Shown one piece after another: positions 24,577-35,440 of a DNA stretch of 64,000 bases. Under the pieces are notes generated by a model. The model did not search any database and was not told where the DNA came from. It saw only the letters and a list, made by a program, of their open reading frames with translations. The stretch is from Nephrocerus scutellatus. Taxonomy: Eukaryota; Arthropoda; Insecta; Diptera; Pipunculidae. Positions within the stretch are counted from its first letter, which is position 1; every line of letters starts with the position of its first letter. Location of the stretch: the NCBI GenBank assembly GCA_947095585.1, contig OX352761.1, forward strand, positions 112,393,890 through 112,457,889. Reading direction: 5' to 3'. A program made the translations under genes and the position numbers.

Positions 24577-24855
24577 TCCGCGGCTCAGTGGAAGTGCACA
24601 TGGCTGCTGAGCAGGAGGTTCGTGGTTCGAATCCCAAAAGTATTTTTCACAGTGTCTTGCGAATGGGTGACAAACGTTCCGAGAGTAATACCTTGTCACG
24701 GAAAGCTTCTTATCTCAAATCGCCGTTCGGATCCGGCCTTAAATTGTAGGTCCCTTCCATTTGTGTCCAAAAATATACATGCGCAGCACAAATGGTCGCG
24801 AGAAGTTAGGCCTTGGAACGCAATGATCTGTCACGCCGAATATTATTATTATTAA
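24577..24855 (+). mobile_element. tRNA-derived SINE, near full length, copy B
   Basis: The head GCGGCTCAGTGG (A box), GGTTCGTGGTTCGAATCCCA (B box), the body CACGGAAAGCTTCTTATCTC and the end CACGCCGAATATTATTATTA follow the same order as copies A and C. The tail is (ATT)n at 24838-24853. Confidence 0.87.
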
Positions 24856-24889
24856 AACAACAATATGGGATTATATAGCAAAAGTAAAC

Positions 24890-25235
24890 AATTACAACCT
24901 TGAATTTAAAGAAATATTATGCGCGATGTCGAACCGAATGATCTAAGCCACGAAACACCTCGCTGGTCTCTGCTGCAGTCACCGTCCTCTTTGGCTTTAC
25001 AGCATGTCCCACACATGCAGTGCTTGCAGCAGTCGGTACCACGTCCACAGCTTGAGAACTCCCGTCAGCAGTAATCCAATACGGACTACGCCAATTATGC
25101 CCACAATTAGCTTCGCTGGTGTCATCATTTTTTGATAACACCAACCCACGTTGACTCGCTTATATGCGAGCATTATGCTGTCAATCACTCTTGTGGTGAT
25201 TCAACTGACCTACATTGACAGCTCTTCGTTGAAAA
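24890..25235 (-). other. GC-richer block with two overlapping open frames, unassigned
   Basis: About 340 bp of noticeably higher GC than its surroundings. Two minus-strand frames overlap: 24917-25144 (75 aa, Ala/Thr/Val-rich) and 24997-25188 (63 aa, strongly hydrophobic with VGIIGVVRIGLLLTGVLKLW). I do not recognise either. It may be a fragment of another mobile element or a host exon; the sequence alone does not decide. Confidence 0.3.
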
Positions 25236-25469
25236 AATCCGACGCTAAATAATTTGGTCGACATTTGAACAATTCAGGAACGACGGGGACTGTGCAACGT
25301 ATGACGATAATAACTATCTTTTTTAAAGAAATGAGATACTATGACTAAAAAAATGAATGCAAAAAGATATTACGATTAAAGATAAAATACCAGCAACGAA
25401 GGAAGTGAACTTCCCATTCCTACATGTATGTATCAAAGGTTACAAGCGAGTTGCATGTGGCTCTTCTTA

Positions 25470-27080
25470 AATTTTTTAGCGGTTCTAATAACATATACAA
25501 TTCCCGAACACCTTAAAGGAACTTCTGCAAAATGCTCTCAGCAAGCTAACTTGTTGGGCAGATTGCTTTGGTTTAGGAGTAAATCCTCACAAAACTGAGC
25601 TTGTCCTATTCACCAAGAAATATAAAGTCCCACTTATTAACCCTCCTTCTATAAAAGGTATAGGCTTAAAATTTTCTGATAGATCCAAGTATTTGGGTCT
25701 TATTTTGGACAAAAAGCTAAGCTGGAAACCTAACGAAACCTAAGATGAGTGGCACTCTTCCCATGCAAAAAAGCCATTGGTAGCAAACCCCATATAATCC
25801 ATTTTCTATATACAGCGGTAGTAAGACCTACTATTCGAAACGGTGTGACTGTATGGTGGACTGCCTTAAATAAGAAATTAAACCTTGACAAATTAAGCAA
25901 AGTCCAAAAATCAGCTAGTCTATGTATAAGCGGAGCACTTCGTACCACCCCCTCTGCCACATTAGACATTCTTTTCGACCTTACACCACTCGACATTTAC
26001 AGCAGGCAAGTAGCTGCCAGTTCGCCAATTCGTCTTAGTGCTATCGCCCAGTGGACTAGAAATTAAATCGGTCACTCATCTATCCTGAATTTAGTCAGGA
26101 TCCCAGACAATATAGACAACACCATTCCCCGACTCCTTTTCAACAAAAACTTCCAGTTCACCTTCCCCTCCAGATAATTCTGGGACGAAGACGATTACTT
26201 GGAAGATGCATACCAAGATGTATTCTCAAAAAAAGCTAAATCTTAGCCTCTCTTTCCGTCTTCCAGATCACTGTAGTGTTTTCCAGGCTGAAATTATGGC
26301 AATCAGTGAAGCTTTGCCTTGGCTGATGAGAAACGTCATATCCGCTAAGGATATCCGTATATTCTCGGATATCCAAGCTGCACCGAAATCCTTGGAATCA
26401 GTCTCTACAAATTCAATTCTAGCCCTTAACTGCCGATCATCTCTCGCGGAGATGGCGGAGCAGTTCAATATCCACCTGCGTTGGGTGCCGGTGCACAGAG
26501 ACATTCTGGGTAACTGTATGGCTGACGAGCTCGCCAAGCAAGGAACTACACTCCCGTTTTTTTTTTTTTACCTAAATATAGGTGCATAGGCATACCAATC
26601 GCTACATGCAAACTCTTGCTAAAGCGAGATGCTAATGTAAAAACTAACTGTAGGTGGTCAAACGATACAACTTGTATAGCGACAAAGACAAAGTAGATCT
26701 GGCCAAAGCTGGATCCGAAACGCTCCAAATGTTTGATCCCTTAAAAAAAGAGCGCACATCGGTGCTATCACTGGACACTGTCTCATAGGCAGGCTAGCAG
26801 CAAGACTTGGAGTCTTCTCGAATGACTTCTGCATGGAGCTGCATAGATGAGGAGGAGGAGAAGACCATCGTCCATCTTCTCTGTACTTGTCCAGCCCTCT
26901 CCCAAAAACGTAAACTTCATATTGGAGCTTTCTTCTACAATCAATCCCATCCACAATGACATTGGTGGTCTCCTACGCTCAATACGAAGCTCTAATTGGT
27001 TCTTCGAGTAGGTGGAAGGAATTTTTTCTGATCCGTGTGGTATCACAATGGACCATTACTGGTCTAAGTGTGTCGGTTTC
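25470..27080 (+). mobile_element. RNase H-type LINE remnant, copy 3 (RT thumb, RNase H, C terminus)
   Basis: Pieces in order: LKELLQNALSKLTCWADCFG and LGVNPHKTELVLFTKKYK (25510-25630), SKYLGLILDKKLSWKPN (25685-25735), IHFLYTAVVRPTIRNGVTVW (25800-25855), SASLCISGALRTTPSATLDI (25910-25970). RNase H lacks its first strand with the TDGS Asp but keeps VFQAEIMAISEALPW (26280-26320), RIFSDIQAAPKSLES and WVPVHRDILGNCMADELAKQ (26480-26540). The C-terminal ITGHCLIGRLAARLGVFSND lies at 26770-26830. It ends near 27060 with the same ...GTGGTATCACAATGGACC-type terminus whose counterpart is seen near 4850 in copy 1. Dead, 5'-truncated. Confidence 0.87.
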
Positions 27081-27280
27081 ACTGACAGCCACCTTAACCA
27101 CTCATAGAGTTTAATGAAAAAGTGCGATTGCTGGTTACACACGTAGTTAATGAGGGGGCCCGCCATTGTTATGCAGAAACTGGAAGAATTAAGAATATGT
27201 GGCGATTACAAAATAACGCTTTATCCACAGTTACACGATTGCAAGTACCCGCTAAACTTCATGGAGGTACCAAATTTACA

Positions 27281-27521
27281 AAGGAGGTTCGTGGTTCGAA
27301 TCCCAGTAACACCAAAAGTATTTTCCCGGCTTCCCACTTCTCGCGAATGTCTGACGAACGTTCCGAAAGTTTCACGGAAAGCTGCTCAATTCGCCGTTCG
27401 GATCCGGCCTTAAGTTGTAGGTCCCTTCCATTTGTGTCCAAAATATACATGCACAAAACAAATGGTCGCGAGAAACTAGGCCTTGGACCGCAATGGTCTG
27501 TCGCACCGAATATTATTATTA
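27281..27521 (+). mobile_element. tRNA-derived SINE, 5'-truncated, copy C
   Basis: Starts just before the B box (AGGTTCGTGGTTCGAATCCC) and continues through the shared body (TCACGGAAAGCTGCTCAATT, TCCGGCCTTAAGTTGTAGGT) to CGCACCGAATATTATTATTA. The A-box half is missing. Confidence 0.85.
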
Positions 27522-30294
27522 GTGATAAAAATGGCTTGCTCACAATGCTTGGTAAAAAGAGGCTATAACAAAATATAAATGTGTTACGAAAGTGCAGTCC
27601 TTTTTAGCTCTTTTCAACCATAACAGGAAATTTCTTGCAAATGTAGCAACAGTATGCTGTCGACTCTCCGCTGAGTTCGCATCACACTTTACACATGTTA
27701 ATGTTAACCTCAATAAACCATTACTAAAGACACTACAACAAAACCCTTGTTTGCCAATTCGTAAAAAAACCAAACATGAAAGTTGATAGTTGTTGAACTC
27801 GATATACTATTTTTATCGCAATATCCTGTAACGTGGTTTTTATTAAGAGCGCCCAATTGTGTTTTTAAGACGTTATGTTTAAGAGAATGTACATTGAGTC
27901 ATGTGGTTTCAATATGACTATGCTACGAACCTTACAACCAGATAAATCATAAATTTATTGACCACTTGCTTTCGAGGACGTGTAATTTCCATATGGGGCG
28001 ATGTCAATTGCCTAACCAAGATCTCTCGATTTAAAATCGCTGGCCATAATTGTGTGTAAATGTTATCGGAACCTTTTAAGTGAAACTTTGTTAGGCGCGT
28101 AAAGGCCACGTTGTAATAAAACAACGTAACGATTTAAAGAAAAAGAAAAACTGCATTAGGCATGCTAGGAATACTTTTTTTTTGCTTTACCACATGAATA
28201 TAAAATTTTGCCATTATAAATTAGTATTTGACTAGATCTATACTACATATATACTCTAGTTAGTGGAATTAGCTATGATTATAGATTATAATATTCATAT
28301 AAATTAAAACAAATAAATCCTTATTGAAAAGGTTATAAACTAAATGAATTAATTCATCAACTGAATAACACGAAAGCATACATTGGGCGAAGATGTTCAA
28401 TTGACGAAAATATTGTACTCTTATCGTAAAAAATGCAGAAGCTTGTTTAGAGTATTTATTCGAGGTAGCAAACATTTTCCTGAAACATTTGGATTCGCTA
28501 CTCAACGCCTTTAAAGTTGAAAAAATTATAAATTACACCATAAAATGGCTTACGAACGTTTTGAAGTTCTGATTTTGGCTTGGCTACCGAATTTTATAAG
28601 TTTCTGTTGCCTAATATAGCTAATTTTATTAGAGTTCGCATTCCAAAACAAACTCTAACTAATTTAACGCTGTCCGGCATGTGATAAATTAATATATTCA
28701 ATCAGGAGGGTAAGTATTAATCCAAGCGACCGACGAAGAATCTTTGTTTGCAATGTTTCTTCGGAATGTGGTTAAATAATTTAAATGCAAACTCTCCAAT
28801 GGCAGCGTCCAGTTTCAGTGACTTGATATCAATCACAAAACCTACAACACTTCAGTTAATCTAAGTAATTTGTGTGGCGTTACTGAAAAATTCCTTTGTT
28901 TCCTGATTTGATGAATACCCGCATGTACATCTGCTGTCGTCCGGAATAATCATCTGTGGAGCATCACAAAATCTGACCCAACAAATTTATCCAAAGATTG
29001 ACCGCCAGCTCATGTTCGTCATTAATCAGGAACCGCCTTGTCTTAAACTAAAATGCAATGCAGGATCGATGAAAAGAACAGGCGAATAGAAATCTTCTGC
29101 TTAACACAACTACTGCGAGCTGTGAGCAATAAATATACTCCTCTTGTGGGAGGGTGGTGGTGGTTCATAGTCACACTGTGCACTATCATCGTCTAATTAC
29201 TCAAACTCATTAACTTAAGTGAAACATTCGATTGTCTTGTGCGGTATGAAGTTGAACTGACCCACAATAGGATGGGTACAGAGGGCACTTATAATGTACC
29301 AAATCAACAAGGAGTCTTCAAGTCTAATTCCAGACAGAAAGAATTAAAGTATAAGTTTTGCCAAGTCGGCCGAGCTATAATGGAGCAAGTCCCTTTTGTT
29401 CTGTTCTGCTTGTTTGAGCAATTATTTTCCATGTAAAAGGGTAAAAAAAAACGTCCATACAACACGTCGTCCACCCTCACTGCATGCCATCGCATACACC
29501 CACTTTCAATCGCTAGAGTTGAAGTTCCCGCAACGGGTTCGCAACACGACTTGCCGTAAATTAAAAATGAAAACTTGAAGAAATAAATCAAGGACGAGAA
29601 CGACGACGAACAAGCAGCATGATGCGACTTGGGCGGGTTCTGCAGTTGACGCTTTGTTTGTATCTTTATTTTGTGTGCGCGACAACACAAAAGATTAGTT
29701 GCAGCCATCCTGTCGCTGTTGTGTTCCTGTTCTCGCCCTTACTTCTTGAGGTTTTCTTATTCAAATTCAAACAAGGCCTCACTCCATTTCGAGGCGAAAA
29801 ACTTTAGCAAAAAGCCTATGCGTAAATTTATTGTTTGAGTTTTTGGCCAGCGGCTGGTGTTTTGTTAACCGACTTTTGTGTTTACTCCATGCAAATATAT
29901 GCGTCGGATAAGGGCTGTGGTAATGGATATACTGCTCCTTGTATCGCATTTTTCTATATGCCAAGAAAATTTAGTTGGGTTTATTTGGCTTTAGTGCCAA
30001 TTTGTGGAAAACGACGGATATTTGACCGAATATATATATGTTATATATAAACAATACGTGCATATACCGTATCTGTATATCAACGCGCTGGGTTTTTCTA
30101 AATTGAACATGTTGTTCATGTTCTACAAAAAACGGGATCTTTTTGTGGAAAATCGAAAGGTTCCGATTTCTTGTAATCCCCTATCAATGAGAATCACTAG
30201 AAGAGTATTTCTTACTTTTTATTATTTAGGAATTCCTACTTGCGCATTAGTTTTTACTTATACTTTATAAATGAACAGTAAAAAGCAATTCCAA
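27522..30294. other. AT-rich stretch, no gene recognised
   Basis: About 2.8 kb. The longest frames (29304-29708 minus, 134 aa; 27540-27773 minus) show no domain and are low-complexity or Cys/Phe-rich by chance. No RNA gene is seen. Confidence 0.45.
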
Positions 30295-30515
30295 TTTCAA
30301 AACATTCATCTCATCCAGCTCTTTTCCAGTTGCCATGATTCCCTTTCAACTGTTCTGAGACATATGTGTTCTCATGTATCCCCACAAGTGGACTCGCGAT
30401 CAGTGGTTTCCACTGCATGGCCTACAGTGCAATACCAATTTCATCATAATGAAAGATGTGAACAAATCCACTGCCACTTTCACTTTTGTATAATCGCATC
30501 TATACGTTCTTCGTT
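30295..30515 (-). mobile_element. RTE-like LINE C-terminal fragment
   Basis: The nucleotide sequence aligns by eye with the better preserved fragment at 48420-48650: both share ACTGTTCTG...CATGTGTT and AATCCACTGCCACTT in the same order. The corresponding minus-strand protein (W+WIGH..., GNW+...ELDEM) is badly broken. Confidence 0.55.
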
Positions 30516-31059
30516 TAAAATTAAGCCTGAAAACTCGTAATATGTTTCTCAGACATCGACTGGGAAAAATTTGCATTGGCATTGACATTGACGGTCACTT
30601 TCCAGGCACCGATTTCACGATAGAGCGGAATGCTGGCAAGCTTGGTGTGGTTGCTGATTGCACTGCTTTTCCATATTTTAAACAACATAACGAATGCAGC
30701 CTTGGCTGATGAAGACTAATTCGGTTACATCGTAAATCGATATTCCTACTTTCTCGACCTATTGCCTTGCAATGCTGACATAAGTTCCAGAAAAGTCTAA
30801 GGATTTCAGTTTTGCAGGAATTAATCCTTAGCCATACACAATTTGCTTAGTGATCATTGATGCAGGTTCCTTATTTTATTTTAATTTTCCTCCAATACTG
30901 GAAAAGTGAAATGATTGGGCTAGTACCTTCAAAGTAAAGTTGGCACGAGGCCAATAACATCGCCCGTAAAAAAAACCTTATTACGTAACCCCAAATCAGC
31001 CTCGGATACACTGAGTAACGACGACAACCACGGCAACGAAAACGGCTAAATGATTTAAA
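30516..31059. other. No gene recognised
   Basis: About 540 bp of AT-rich sequence without a supported feature. Confidence 0.4.
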
Positions 31060-31905
31060 AATTTTCTCATAGAACGGACGTTCACTGTATAGAGCTCGAG
31101 GTGCATAGCAGCTGGCCGATAACCTGTCTAAATATAAGGCTGAAATAACTGCAGTCCTGGAGATGCGGTGGACGGGGAATGGTGTCAGAATAATCAGAAT
31201 ATGACATATTTTACAGCTGTCATGTAAGACATCATGTGCTCGGGGTGGGGTTTCTAGTCAGCAAAATAATTAAACCCACCGTTATCGGTTTTAAAGCAAT
31301 AAATGAACGGCTAAGCACCCTTTGCGTGCGGGGCAGATTAAAAAAGTACCGCGTATAAGATTTTCTCCTCTATTCTTCAAGACGGAATAGCCCCATACGC
31401 TAAAGTCAAGAGAAAGTGATCCGAGACTCTGACGTAACGGCGAGAGGAACAATCCTCTATAGAAACCCAAGATCTGTACAGGAAGCTTTCATCCAGATCG
31501 ATCAAGCGGCACGAAATCTGGGGCTGGTCATAAATGAGATCAAAACAAAGTTCATGGTGGCCACGTCTGCGAGTAGAAGATCCAACATTGGTCTCGCAAT
31601 TAAAATAGTGGAGCGCGAATTTGAAGTAGTGCAATCCTTTAACTATCTCGGGTCAACTGTAGAGCCGATAACAGCATGGAACCAGAAATGCGCGCACGGT
31701 TGCTCAAAGCCAACAAAGCCTACTATAGTCTGTCAAAACTCTTCAAATCCAGGAACTTAACCAAAACATCCTAGCTGCTGGTATATAAGATAATGGTCAT
31801 ACCAGTACTTGCATATGTATCCGAGACTAGGGAGATGAGCAAAAAGCATTCTGACCTATTAGCCGCGTTCGAGAGAAAAGCTTTAAGAAGAATACTTGGC
31901 CCCGT
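31060..31905 (+). mobile_element. RTE-type LINE remnant with internal deletions
   Basis: APE start at 31075-31330: SLYRARGA, QLADNLSKYKAEITAVLEMR then WTGNGV. This is the same family as the minus copy at 7 kb. A jump at about 31345 leads to YRVKIFSS-like ILQDGIAPYA (31350-31400). The RT thumb follows: NPRSVQEAFIQIDQAARNLG, LVINEIKTKFMVATSAS, REFEVVQSFNYLGSTVE (31465-31660). Then come RLLKANKAYYSLSKLFKSRN and MVIPVLAYVSETREMSKKHS (31700-31850), ending FERKALRRILGPVC. The catalytic ADD motif is not recognisable. Confidence 0.83.
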
Positions 31906-33807
31906 ATGTCTTTTGATATTGAACCAGAGTTTTAGAAATTTCAGTTTTGCAGCGTCTAGCTTTTCTAGGCCTAGAATTTTTTACAAAAAATTATGATAAA
32001 AAATAAATAAAAGGGATACGATACGTCACATCTCGTAGGACACTAATCCGAGTTTTACACATCACAAACATCCCAAATTGAAAATGTCATAATGCTTCGC
32101 TGTCCAAGCATCAGAAAATAAGCATTTGTACTTTGGACGTAGCATAAAATTGTATTTGTGAAGTCATGAACGACAACTTTTACATGAAAAAATGTAGTTG
32201 ACTTTCTTACCAATGTCAATTTTAATCTGACGTTCATATTTTCATTTATTCACTAAGATAAGGGATGATTTTCTCATTGTTGACTTTACCTTTTGTCGGT
32301 CAGATGTTTTGCCATTAACTGTACCTCATAAACTACAACAACTCATATTAGAAGAATGACATAATTCACTTGAATTTCTCCCACCCTGCATTTGCTTTCG
32401 TATTACAAATTTCCAAGTGGACAATCGACAGTTTCAATTTAGTGATGAAAGAGCTTGGTCTTTCCAGGAGGATTTTAAAAACCATCACATCCCAACATAT
32501 CTTCTCGTAAATCAATTGCGTACAATATTAGAGCCGACGGCGTGGTGGGAAATTTCAAAGGAGGACACTCACTCATTGTTGATTGTTTTCCGCACACACG
32601 AAGCAAATAATGAGGAATGAAATCCTCCGAAAACCTCAAATTAGATGTGATAGAGAAGAGTAGTAATGATGTTTGCCAAGCGCATATAGGGTTCGAAATA
32701 TTTCCTCTTTTTTTTTTATAATAACTGAAAACGTTTCGATATTTTGTCAATTTAGTTGATCGAGGGCCAAAGGGCATGTAACAAGCTCGAAAACGACGAT
32801 GGCGAACACAATTTTCCAATAAAAAATTACAACCCTTAAAATTGAAAATGTGTCTATGAGGTGTAGATATGAGTATGAAATAGGGTTTTTGGTTTTTTTT
32901 TTTAAATTTGTCAAATATTTTGAGAAATTTACAAAATTTGATAATACCTTCTTTGAAATGTGGACACATGTTGTGTGGACACCTTAACAAGCGTAATAAA
33001 GTTTCAAATTTTATATAAGGTTGGACATAGGGGAATTGCGGTATTTTCTTTTACGCCTTATTTGAGGCGTTCGAAATTGAGTTTGTTTTTCAAGAAAAAA
33101 CCCAATTCAAATTGGAAAATAGAAAATGCAAGCTGTTGGGTCAGAGCAGAGGACATGGTATTGCGGTTTGTGCACACATGGTGTTGAACTTAGGGTTTAA
33201 GTTAACACCACTCTTCTTTCACTTACACTATCGTTCACTTATGTAAGAGTGAATTTCGGAATTTTTTCCGTACATTCATATAAAAGGGATAACCTAATTT
33301 GTTAAATTTAAATTGAAGTTTTTGTTAAATCTATAATCATTTTTTCGTATGCTGCATGTTTAAGCGTTTTATTATATTTATAAAATTAGATAAAATCTTA
33401 GAAGACGAAAAATGGAGTCTGTGAATACGAATACCATAAACTTATTGTTAACGGATAACTCCCTGGATGACTTGAGACAGACATGAGAGGAAAGATATTA
33501 ATTTTGTTTACATTTTGTTGTAAAACTTTAAGACAACCATGGAATTGTCTTCCTAACCACTATTCTTTAATTGATAATCATTTTAAAAATATATATAATC
33601 GATTATTTTCGCCAAATACATATAAATTTTCATTGTTTTTCAGTCCAACGTATCCAATCTTATACTCACTTATAAGCCGATATCGTGTTCTGACTTAACA
33701 GTCTTCATGGGTCAAAAGCACAACCAATCGGATATGAATAGAAAATCCTTCGTAATGGAGAGCATAAATTCTTAATCCCGTTTTAATTCAGTAAATCTTC
33801 CAATTGT
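31906..33807. other. AT-rich stretch, no gene recognised
   Basis: About 1.9 kb. The 171-aa frame at 32475-32990 minus shows no domain and has skewed composition. I regard it as chance. Confidence 0.45.
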
Positions 33808-33925
33808 TTATCAGAACTATTCAAATCCAAGAACATAACCATTTAATTCTAGCCGGTAGTAAATCAATCCATGTCTTCAAAGCTCAGCAAAAATCATTTC
33901 GAACGTCAGAGAAAAGCCTCAAAAT
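33808..33925 (+). mobile_element. RTE LINE fragment, plus half of a tail-to-tail pair
   Basis: Matches 31733-31880 at nucleotide level (CAGAACTATTCAAATCCAAG versus CAAAACTCTTCAAATCCAGG). It keeps a broken LFKSKN...MSSKLSKNHFERQRKAS reading. Confidence 0.65.
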
Positions 33926-34205
33926 GAATCATCATAAAATTCTCGCCACCACTTCCGATTTTTAGCCGATAAGAACCAGTTTGTCTGGTCTTGCTGGTCT
34001 ATGCCATCCTTCCAACGCAGGCTTGGCCTATATCTCTGTTGTGTTCCATAAGTCTTTCCGCCGAAGACTTTCCAAGCTTGAACCGCTTTTCTAATGCAAG
34101 CAAGGTGTCCTGCCCACCGAACTTGGTTCTTTTTACGATGTCGAAATCGGAATACCACTCGTAGATCTCGTTCTTATAGAATCTCCGTAATAGTCCTTCT
34201 TAAAT
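33926..34205 (-). mobile_element. RTE LINE C-terminal fragment, minus half of a tail-to-tail pair
   Basis: The minus reading RHRKKNQVRWAGHLACIRKA then KVFGGKTYGTQQRYRPSLRW and WWREFYDDSF is the typical RTE C terminus (QVRWAGH...GKxxGTRxRGRPxLRW). It abuts the plus-strand fragment at about 33925. Confidence 0.8.
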
Positions 34206-34274
34206 GTATGGTCAAGAATTTTCTTTGGGATCTATACTGGAATTAATATTCTTTAATATGTTATATTGTGCAGG

Positions 34275-34445
34275 GCTTTCAAAGCAGGGGGTTATTAGTT
34301 CGAATCCCAGAATACATCTACAAGTATTTTTCATGGTCCCACCTCTAGCGAATGCCTAACAAACATCCGAGAGTAATAATTTGTCACGGAAAGCTTCTCA
34401 ATTCGCCGTTCGGATACGGCATTTAATCGTAGGTCCCTTCTTATG
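34275..34445 (+). mobile_element. tRNA-derived SINE, 3'-truncated, copy D
   Basis: A degenerate head (GCAGGGGGTTATTAGTTCGA, B box AGTTCGAATCC) is followed by TCCCACCTCTAGCGAATGCC, GTCACGGAAAGCTTCTCAAT and ATCGTAGGTCCCTTC. It ends abruptly near 34442, before the shared 3' region. Confidence 0.8.
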
Positions 34446-35170
34446 CGAGCACGATAAGCACTTTTTAGCGAGTTATGTACGCTATATTTCACACGGCCAA
34501 TACCATTTTTCTGCTAAACTGATGATGCGCAATACAAATTTACTGTGGGAATGTGTGTTCGCAGAGACTGCATTACATAACAAAAGTATTTTCCATGTTA
34601 ACACATTAGTGTGGATAATGCCTACTTTTGAGGGTATGGTATAGCGTAGAAAACAGTCATTTTCGTCTATGTTCGTGAGAAAAGTAATTTTCATGACCAC
34701 TACCTTGGTTTCCGTATTTTTGCAAACTGCAACCTTTTTTCAAAAAAAATTCGTCATATTAGCTCAATCACTCCAAATTAGTAAAATAATTGCCTTTTCT
34801 CGAAGTTGTTCTACTCTTATTATGGCCTGGCGGTAGAAATATTATTGTATTCATATGTAAATTTCATTGATAGCCATTTATCTTCGTGTGGTTATCATGC
34901 CCCTGGTTTTGTGCATACAGTCCATGTGCAACACCGAGAAAATGGAACTGGGTGTTCCTGATATAATGACTGCTACCCGTACAGAACTATTGTAAACGAA
35001 ATTTGGTTGAATTCTCCAATGCAGCTAAACTGAATGGGATTAGAAAAAAGTGTAAAGTTGGAGCTTTGCGGGCCCCGGCGTTAAATCCGCCACTGCTAGG
35101 TACACATTTGACTTACAATCTGGAATCAAATACTGTCTCCATCCATCGTACCCATCCCTAGTAACTATAG
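34446..35170. other. No gene recognised
   Basis: About 725 bp of AT-rich sequence without a supported feature. Confidence 0.4.
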
Positions 35171-35440
35171 GGATGAACATGAACATGCAATATGCGACAC
35201 GCAATATGCAACATGCTACATTCAACATGCAGAATGCAAACTCTAACTTGGAAAATGGAACATGCGACATGCTACTTGCAACATGAAAATGCGACACGCA
35301 ATAGGCAACATGCAGCATGCTACATTCAACATGAAAAGTGCATCATTCAATATGTAATACCTAACTTGGAAATTGCAATGTGCATCATGCATCATGTGAC
35401 ATGCTATATCCAATATGCAACTTACAACTTGCAACTCCAA
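35171..35440. repeat. Degenerate minisatellite built on AACATGC-like words
   Basis: Dozens of 7-8-bp words of the form (A)ACATGC / ATATGCA / ACTTGCA in one orientation, with a higher-order duplication of about 97 bp: ATGCGACACGCAAT at 35192 recurs near 35289, each followed by the block TGCTACATTCAACATG. Open frames on both strands (35040-35449) are by-products. Confidence 0.85.

Noticed and set aside
27122..27568. 148-aa plus-strand frame
   Set aside because: Most of it is a translation of the SINE at 27281-27521.
29304..29708. 134-aa minus-strand open frame
   Set aside because: No domain, compositionally biased, and overlapped by several other frames. Expected by chance in 64 kb of AT-rich DNA.
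29619..29807. Frame starting with a signal-peptide-like MMRLGRVLQLTLCLYLYFVC
   Set aside because: Only 62 aa, no cleavage-site or mature-domain evidence, and no splice donor I would trust. Hydrophobic runs are common by chance in this composition.
32475..32990. 171-aa minus-strand open frame, one of the two longest in the window
   Set aside because: No recognisable motif, lysine/phenylalanine-rich composition matching AT-rich noncoding DNA, and no splice or start context.
35171..35440. CRISPR array (regular short repeats)
   Set aside because: Words are 7-8 bp, degenerate and contiguous, without unique spacers of constant length. This is a eukaryotic minisatellite.
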